Positions 59,368 through 64,000 of a DNA stretch of 64,000 bases are shown here, in pieces. The translations under genes were made by a program, and so were the position numbers. Positions within the stretch are counted from its first letter, which is position 1. Each line of letters opens with the position of its first letter. The stretch spans positions 2,356,001 through 2,420,000 of the forward strand of contig NC_014844.1 of NCBI RefSeq assembly GCF_000176915.2, read 5' to 3'. Origin of the DNA: Pseudodesulfovibrio aespoeensis Aspo-2 (GTDB taxonomy: Bacteria; Desulfobacterota; Desulfovibrionia; Desulfovibrionales; Desulfovibrionaceae). The notes beneath the pieces are model-generated. The model made no database searches, was not told the DNA's origin, and saw only the letters and a list, made by a program, of their open reading frames with translations.

Positions 59368-60135
59368 ATGACGAATCCCGCAAGGGCCTATCTCGCGACC
59401 CAGGTCGAGACGACCACCCAGGGCGAACTGCTGATCATGCTCTACGAGGCGGCTATCAAATTCCTCAAGCGCGCCAAGGTCGAGATCGACAACAAGGACT
59501 ATGCGAAAAAAGGCATATACATCTCCAAGGCCATGGCCATCATCCATGAGCTGGCCGAGAGTCTGAACAAGGAAAAGGGCGGGGACATCACGCCCAGGCT
59601 CAACCAGCTCTACATGTTCTGCACCTCGCAGCTGATCAAGGCCAATATCCGCCTGGACAACAAGATGGTCGACGATGTCATCAAAATCCTGGATGGCCTG
59701 CGCTCGGCCTATGCCCAGATCGTGCCAGGGCACGACGGCAAAAAGACCCCGGCCCAGGCGGCGACCGGCCTCGGCCCGCTGCCGACGATCCCCAATGTCC
59801 CGGCCATGCCCAAGGCCCCGCCCTTGCGCCCCACCTCCTATGCGGGCATGAAGCCGGGCCAGCCGCAGGGAATGCCGACGCAGCCGATCACGCAGCCGAT
59901 TGCTCCGCAACCGATGGCCCCACAGGCTGCTCCGCAACCGATGGCGCAACAGGCTGCTCCGCAGCTTCCAGCCCAGGACCAGGAAACTGCAACGCCGCCC
60001 GCTCCGCCCCAGGCCCAGCCGCAGCAACAGCCGCCGGTCCAGGCCCAGGAAACGGTCCAGCCGCCCAAACTGCGTTCTGCCGTCAACACGGCCCGGCTCC
60101 GTGCGGCCAACGCGTATAACAGCAACAACAGGTAA
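59368..60135 (+). CDS. fliS: Flagellar export chaperone FliS with Pro/Gln-rich C-terminal extension
   Basis: 255 residues. FliS binds flagellin C-termini and stops premature assembly. The first ~130 residues are canonical (ARAYLATQVETTTQGELLIM...RLNQLYMFCTSQLIKANIRL...MVDDVIKILDGLRSAY). After about residue 130 comes a 120-residue low-complexity tail built from Pro, Gln, Ala and Met, with repeats of QPMAPQAA and QQAAPQ type, then a basic end (NTARLRAANAYN). Typical FliS ends at ~130. AAGATCAGGAGGATGACTGA precedes the start. Confidence 0.92.
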   Translation: MTNPARAYLATQVETTTQGELLIMLYEAAIKFLKRAKVEIDNKDYAKKGIYISKAMAIIHELAESLNKEKGGDITPRLNQLYMFCTSQLIKANIRLDNKMVDDVIKILDGLRSAYAQIVPGHDGKKTPAQAATGLGPLPTIPNVPAMPKAPPLRPTSYAGMKPGQPQGMPTQPITQPIAPQPMAPQAAPQPMAQQAAPQLPAQDQETATPPAPPQAQPQQQPPVQAQETVQPPKLRSAVNTARLRAANAYNSNNR

Positions 60136-60143
60136 TCACGGAC

Positions 60144-60163
60144 CGGCCCGAAAGGGCCGTTTC
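60144..60163 (+). terminator. Short terminator after fliS
   Basis: 6-bp stem (60144-60149 with 60154-60159) with GAAA tetraloop, followed by TTT. 8 bp past the fliS stop; weak by length. Confidence 0.5.
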
Positions 60164-60233
60164 CACGCTTGCAGTTTCACCCAACCCGGCTGGTTGTGTT
60201 TACAATACCGCCGCCTTGTGTCACCTTTCGCCC

Positions 60234-61307
60234 ATGCCTGACACCCCTGTCCGCGTTCTGCACGTCGTCAGCTCTCTGGGGCTTGGCGGCACCGAAAAGG
60301 CGATGCAGCTGCTGGTCGCCCACCTGGACAGGTCCCGGTTCGAGCCAACCGTGTACAGCCCGGTGGACGGCGAGCGGGGCGTTCAGCTACGCGCGATGAG
60401 GATATCCACCCATGTGAGCGACGACCTGCTGACCGTACTCATGAAGGTCAGACCGGACATCGTCCACATCCACAGGGCCGGCTGGCCGGAACCCCACGCC
60501 CTCAGGTCCATCCGCCTCGCCAACGTGCCTGCGGTGGTAGAGACCAGCGTCTTTGGCAGACCCGACCCCAGCCCACAGGCAGGCGTCATCGACCACACCC
60601 TGTTCGTCTCGCGATTCTGCCTGGACCGGTTCGCCCAAACCACGGGCATCGACCCTGATCCGGCCCGCTACTCGGTCCTGTACAATCCGGTGGACACGGA
60701 CTTTTTCGCCTCGGCCACGCCTGACGAGCGGGATTTCTCCATCCCGTCGGCAGGCCGCATCTCCCGCGCCGATCCAGGCAAGTGGTCCTGCCTCGCCCTC
60801 GACTTCCTGCCCGCCGTGGTCCGCGCCATCCCGGATTTCCGCTACCACGTCATCGGGAGCATCCCGGCGGCTGCCGCCTTTGTGCGCGAGCACGGCCTTG
60901 ACCGCCATGTCGCCTTCCACGAACCCGTGACCACGGACCGGGAGATCGCCACATTCATGAACTCCATCTCCCTGCTGGCCCACGCCAACGACGCGGGCGA
61001 ATCCTTCGGGCTGGTCATCGCCGAGGCCATGGCCTGCGGCCTGCCGGTGGTCACCCACCCCTGCTCCGGCCTCAAGGACAACGCCCAACTCGAACTGGTG
61101 GAGCACGGCGTCACCGGCCTGGTGGCCGCCACGCGCCAGGAATACGCGAAGGCCGTCATCTTTCTCCTGACCAATCCGGACGCAGCCCGGCGCATGGGCC
61201 AGGCCGGACGCGAAAAGGCCGCAACCCTCTACCGGGCGCAGACCATTGCCGCCAAGCTCGAAACCCTCTATCAGGAACTCACCATTCGCAAAGGAATCCA
61301 CCGATGA
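60234..61307 (+). CDS. Glycosyltransferase family 4 (GT-B)
   Basis: 357 residues from the ATG at 60234; a TTG/GTG upstream is possible. N-terminal VRVLHVVSSLGLGGTEKAM is the family 4 donor-domain opening; the C-terminal domain carries the nucleotide-sugar motif GESFGLVIAEAMACGLPVV (E-x7-E). Downstream of fliS and before a second transferase, with ATGA overlap to it, it probably modifies flagellin. Donor and acceptor are unknown. Confidence 0.9.
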   Translation: MPDTPVRVLHVVSSLGLGGTEKAMQLLVAHLDRSRFEPTVYSPVDGERGVQLRAMRISTHVSDDLLTVLMKVRPDIVHIHRAGWPEPHALRSIRLANVPAVVETSVFGRPDPSPQAGVIDHTLFVSRFCLDRFAQTTGIDPDPARYSVLYNPVDTDFFASATPDERDFSIPSAGRISRADPGKWSCLALDFLPAVVRAIPDFRYHVIGSIPAAAAFVREHGLDRHVAFHEPVTTDREIATFMNSISLLAHANDAGESFGLVIAEAMACGLPVVTHPCSGLKDNAQLELVEHGVTGLVAATRQEYAKAVIFLLTNPDAARRMGQAGREKAATLYRAQTIAAKLETLYQELTIRKGIHR

Positions 61308-62509
61308 ACCCGACCCTCATCGCCTACCATACCGAGGCTGTCCTCGCCTTCGACTTTGCCGACGCCGCGCCTGTGGCCCGTGCGTCCCAGCCTGCGGGCG
61401 AGGACACCGAGACCTTTGTCCGGCGCACCCTGCGCATCGCCGGGAAAAGCGGCGCACAATGGCTCATCCTCTTCGGCATCGGCTCCGGCGAAGTTCCCCT
61501 GGCCCTGGAGGCCGCATTGCCGGACTGCCTGCAACTGGTCGTCTGCGAGGCCGACGCCGCGGCGGCACGGACCTTTCTCGCGGCCAATCCCGGCTGGAAG
61601 GACGGCTCGGGCAAGGGCTGCGTCCTGGCCGACAGCTCCCCGTGGACGCAACTCTATCTGCTCGCCCTGTCCGGCGCGACCCCACAGAACAGCACCACCG
61701 CGCTCTGCCCGGACCTTGACGGCGAGGAGCGCGCGCACTGCCAGGCCGTGCAACGGCTGTTCATCAGCGCGCGTCCCCATCAGGCCATCAACAGCTCCTA
61801 CCTGAGCCACGTGGCAGTGCAGGCCCCGGACGTAAGCGTGGGCGTCATCCTCAGCCCGGACGAGCCGCAGCTCGACACCTTTTTCGGCCAGTTCCCGGAC
61901 TGGGTAAAGGAGGTCGTGGTGGTCTGGGACGCAGAATGCGTCCCAAACCGGGAGTTCGCATGCGCCGCACCCATGCGCCATCTGGCCCGGCCCCTGGACG
62001 ATTTCGCCGCCCAGCGCAACTGCATGCTCGACCACTGCACCGGCGACTGGGTACTCTATCTCGACGGCGACGAATGCTTCAGCGACGATGTCTGGAGCCT
62101 GTTCACGGCCATCATGCTCATCAAACGGCTTGAGGCGTGCTACTTCCCGCGCATGACGCTCTTCCCGGACGAGGACCACTGCAAGGTGGGGTTTGGCCTG
62201 TGGCCGGACCTGCAACTGCGCCTGTTCAGGAACCGGGAAGGCGTCCGGTTCAATCGCCCGGTCCACGAGCGGCTGACCAATATCACGGGCCGCGTTGCCC
62301 TGGCCCTGGACGCGCCCATCCTGCACTTGAGCCGGTTGCGCAAGACCCCGGAAGAACTGGCGGCCAAGCTGGAGCGGTTCCGCGAGGTGGGCGGCCAGCC
62401 CCACCGGCTCAACGCCGACTACCCGCACCTGCCGCGCAGCCTGTTCCCGGAGGCGGCCTTCATTTCCGGCTCGCTCCAGATGCTGCTGCTGGAGGAGAAC
62501 CCGGCCTGA
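61304..62509 (+). CDS. Glycosyltransferase, GT2-like with N-terminal extension
   Basis: 401 residues. The region from ~180 contains a GT-A style core: VSVGVILSPDE, AQRNCMLDHCTGDWVLYLDGDE (DxD at DGDE, near residue 255), and RLFRNREGVRFNRPVHERL, typical of family 2 glycosyltransferases that recognise proteins. The first ~170 residues lack a clear fold (a GSGEV-containing segment resembles a SAM or nucleotide loop). Shares ATGA with the upstream transferase. Confidence 0.8.
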   Translation: MNPTLIAYHTEAVLAFDFADAAPVARASQPAGEDTETFVRRTLRIAGKSGAQWLILFGIGSGEVPLALEAALPDCLQLVVCEADAAAARTFLAANPGWKDGSGKGCVLADSSPWTQLYLLALSGATPQNSTTALCPDLDGEERAHCQAVQRLFISARPHQAINSSYLSHVAVQAPDVSVGVILSPDEPQLDTFFGQFPDWVKEVVVVWDAECVPNREFACAAPMRHLARPLDDFAAQRNCMLDHCTGDWVLYLDGDECFSDDVWSLFTAIMLIKRLEACYFPRMTLFPDEDHCKVGFGLWPDLQLRLFRNREGVRFNRPVHERLTNITGRVALALDAPILHLSRLRKTPEELAAKLERFREVGGQPHRLNADYPHLPRSLFPEAAFISGSLQMLLLEENPA

Positions 62510-62524
62510 AACCGGTGCAGCGCA

Positions 62525-62553
62525 TTGCACGCCGCTTGATTCTTCCATATAAA
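62525..62553 (+). promoter_or_regulatory. Possible sigma-70 promoter of the YIP1-like gene
   Basis: TTGCAC (62525-62530) and TATAAA (62548-62553) separated by 17 bases. The -35 box is weak (3 of 6). Leader to ATG 62603 about 43 bases. Confidence 0.4.
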
Positions 62554-62602
62554 GTGGATACGAGCATGCAACATTGACCAAAACGTCTTTCAAGGGATGA
62601 CG

Positions 62603-64000
62603 ATGGAAATACTCTGCCCGGAATGCGGCTTCAGCCGCGAAGTGGACGAAACGAAGATACCGGCCCGCTCACAGGTTGCCACCTGCCCGAAGTGCAAGGC
62701 GAAATTCAAGTTCCGGGAGCTGCCGGAGGAAGAGTTCACGCTGGACGACCCGGACGCCGATGCCACGCAGGAACCGGCACGCGGCAGCGACGCCCAGGTG
62801 TCGCCTCCCCGCGGCCCGTCTGCAGAAAGACAGAAACAGCAGGCGTTTCAAGATTTTACTGGTGACGACGATGCTGACGACGATGTGGTCGAGAGCCTGG
62901 GCAAGGGACTGGACGCGGACCATGACGACGACATGCCCATTGATGACGACCTGCCCATTGACGATGACATGGTCCGCGACGAAGACCTGGACGACGACAT
63001 GGGCAGCCGCCTGGACCACGACCTGGGTCACGACGCACACGAAGCGCCGCGCGCCGCAAAAGGCGCAGACTCCGGAGAGGAGCTCTGGGACAAGCTCGGC
63101 GACATGCGCCCGCCCACTCCCGGCCACGGGCCGCGCACCCCGGCCACGGGCAGTGAGGCCAAGACCAGTGCCGCTCCCAAGCCTATCCCGACGCCCAAAC
63201 CCGCCCCCAAACCGGACTCCGGCCCCGCGCCTGTCCGGGAGCGCGAACCCGCTCCGGAGCAGACGCCGGTCCCCGGCTGGACAGGCGAATTCAACGCCGA
63301 CTTCCCCGATCCCATGGACGATGCGGTCAAGGCCGGGCATGACAACCCAATGGATGCCGACGATGACAGCGGCTCCCTCGGCCTTTCCAAGGACAGCTAC
63401 GCAGACGACGGGCAAGGCCCCAAGGTGCCGCCGCCCTTTGAGCAGCTTGACCGCTACGGATTTTTCCCCGGCCTGTTCATGACCATCAGGCTGATCCTGT
63501 TTTCGCCCCGGCTCTTCTTCTCGGTCATGCCCGTGGGCGGCGGGCTGGCCAAGCCCCTGACCTTCGCCATCCTGCTGACCATGATCCAGGGGCTGTTCCA
63601 GTATTTCTGGGAGTTGGCCGGACTATCCACCACTGCCATCGGCCCAGGCGGAGCCGATGGCGTCGACGGCTTCTCCGGCACGGCGGGCGCGCTGATGATG
63701 CTCTTGCTCATGCCCGCCTTCATCGCCGCCGGGCAATTCATAGTCACGGGCATCTACCACCTGCTGCTCATACTTATGCGGGCCGACAGCCAGGGATTCG
63801 AGGGCACCTTCCGCGCCCTGGCCTATGCCAATGCCCCGCTCATCATCGGCATCTTCCCCATGCCAACGGCGGGCATCGAGATCGGCTGGATGATCCTGGC
63901 CGCCATGTGGGGCCTTTCCCTGACCATCATCGGGCTCAGACACATCCACAGGGCGCCCTATTCCAAGGTGGTGCCCGTGGCCCTGATCCCCCTGCTGCTG
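62603..64000 (+). CDS. Zinc-ribbon/YIP1 family membrane protein (partial)
   Basis: 466 codons, open to the window end; start at ATG 62603 with AAGGG six bases upstream (ATG at 62597 is an alternative). An N-terminal MJ0042-type zinc ribbon (ILCPECGFSREV...ATCPKCKAKFKF) is followed by a long acidic Asp/His/Pro region (~60-250) with repeats such as DDDMPIDDDLPIDDD. From ~280 come four or more membrane helices (LFMTIRLILFSPRLFF; LLMPAFIAAGQFIVTGIYHL) of the YIP1 type. Families with this domain order exist in many proteobacteria; role unknown. The 3' end is missing. Confidence 0.8.
   Translation, partial: MEILCPECGFSREVDETKIPARSQVATCPKCKAKFKFRELPEEEFTLDDPDADATQEPARGSDAQVSPPRGPSAERQKQQAFQDFTGDDDADDDVVESLGKGLDADHDDDMPIDDDLPIDDDMVRDEDLDDDMGSRLDHDLGHDAHEAPRAAKGADSGEELWDKLGDMRPPTPGHGPRTPATGSEAKTSAAPKPIPTPKPAPKPDSGPAPVREREPAPEQTPVPGWTGEFNADFPDPMDDAVKAGHDNPMDADDDSGSLGLSKDSYADDGQGPKVPPPFEQLDRYGFFPGLFMTIRLILFSPRLFFSVMPVGGGLAKPLTFAILLTMIQGLFQYFWELAGLSTTAIGPGGADGVDGFSGTAGALMMLLLMPAFIAAGQFIVTGIYHLLLILMRADSQGFEGTFRALAYANAPLIIGIFPMPTAGIEIGWMILAAMWGLSLTIIGLRHIHRAPYSKVVPVALIPLLL

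Noticed and set aside
57466-60027. Antisense frame of 853 codons over fliD and fliS
   Set aside because: Shadow of well-recognised flagellar genes.

Overview
The window is a GC-rich bacterial chromosome segment. Gene content and protein style suggest a Desulfovibrio/Pseudodesulfovibrio-like sulfate-reducer relative (Desulfobacterota). This assignment rests on recall of gene neighbourhoods (nusA-ylxR-infB-ylxP-rbfA-nrnA-truB-rpsO-pnp; split gcvPA/gcvPB; FolE2; NikR; an IS110-type element; flagellin next to glycosyltransferases), not on any search. No rRNA, tRNA or CRISPR array was seen.

Layout. 1-9 kb: translation and RNA-processing operon, from the end of nusA through ylxR, infB, DUF503, rbfA, nrnA, truB, rpsO and pnp, with terminators after infB, rpsO and pnp. 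9-19.7 kb, all on the minus strand: a MEMO1-family protein, a 1074-residue secreted TPR protein, a sigma-54 activator made of only an AAA+ and a Fis domain, a periplasmic solute-binding protein, an FAD oxidoreductase, a solitary flagellar-rod-like protein, a small secreted protein, FolE2, NikR and a methyltransferase. 19.9-24.5 kb: glycine cleavage genes gcvH-gcvPA-gcvPB-lpdA, without gcvT. 24.6-29.7 kb: short-chain dehydrogenase, YhcH-like protein, two unrecognised Cys-motif proteins, an L-cysteine desulfidase-type Fe-S enzyme, a hypothetical protein and a lipoprotein. 29.9-34.5 kb, minus strand: RNase J, PlsC-like acyltransferase and a divergent EF-G-like GTPase. 34.7-36.8 kb: a translationally coupled pair, a ParB-fold protein and a spore-photoproduct-lyase-like radical SAM protein. 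36.8-38.9 kb: an accessory patch with palindromic intergenic repeats, a frameshifted IS110/IS1111-type element and a large imperfect hairpin.

38.9-48.4 kb: a glycosyltransferase, then rpsB-tsf-pyrH-frr-uppS-cdsA-dxr-rseP-tsaB, covering ribosome supply, UMP kinase, ribosome recycling, undecaprenyl and phospholipid precursors, isoprenoids, site-2 protease and tRNA t6A. 48.5-51.3 kb: a dnaA gene (minus) with a terminator, a 10-bp tandem repeat and an AT-rich ori-like upstream region, then thyX. 51.4-54.4 kb: DUF2721 membrane protein, a degenerate shikimate-kinase-like protein, a zinc-dependent phospholipase-C-like protein and an AsmA-like protein. 54.5-62.5 kb: a flagellar filament module (CgeB-like glycosyltransferase, flagellin, FliD, FliS with an unusual Pro/Gln tail, two more glycosyltransferases). 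It has a sigma-28-like promoter before flagellin and a sigma-54 -24/-12 promoter before fliD. The window ends inside a zinc-ribbon/YIP1 membrane protein.

Most of the window is conserved housekeeping. The parts most worth a second look are the ParB-fold/SPL-like pair, the IS and its flanking palindromes and hairpin, the ori-like tract at dnaA, the degenerate kinase, and the flagellin modification cluster with its regulatory sites.
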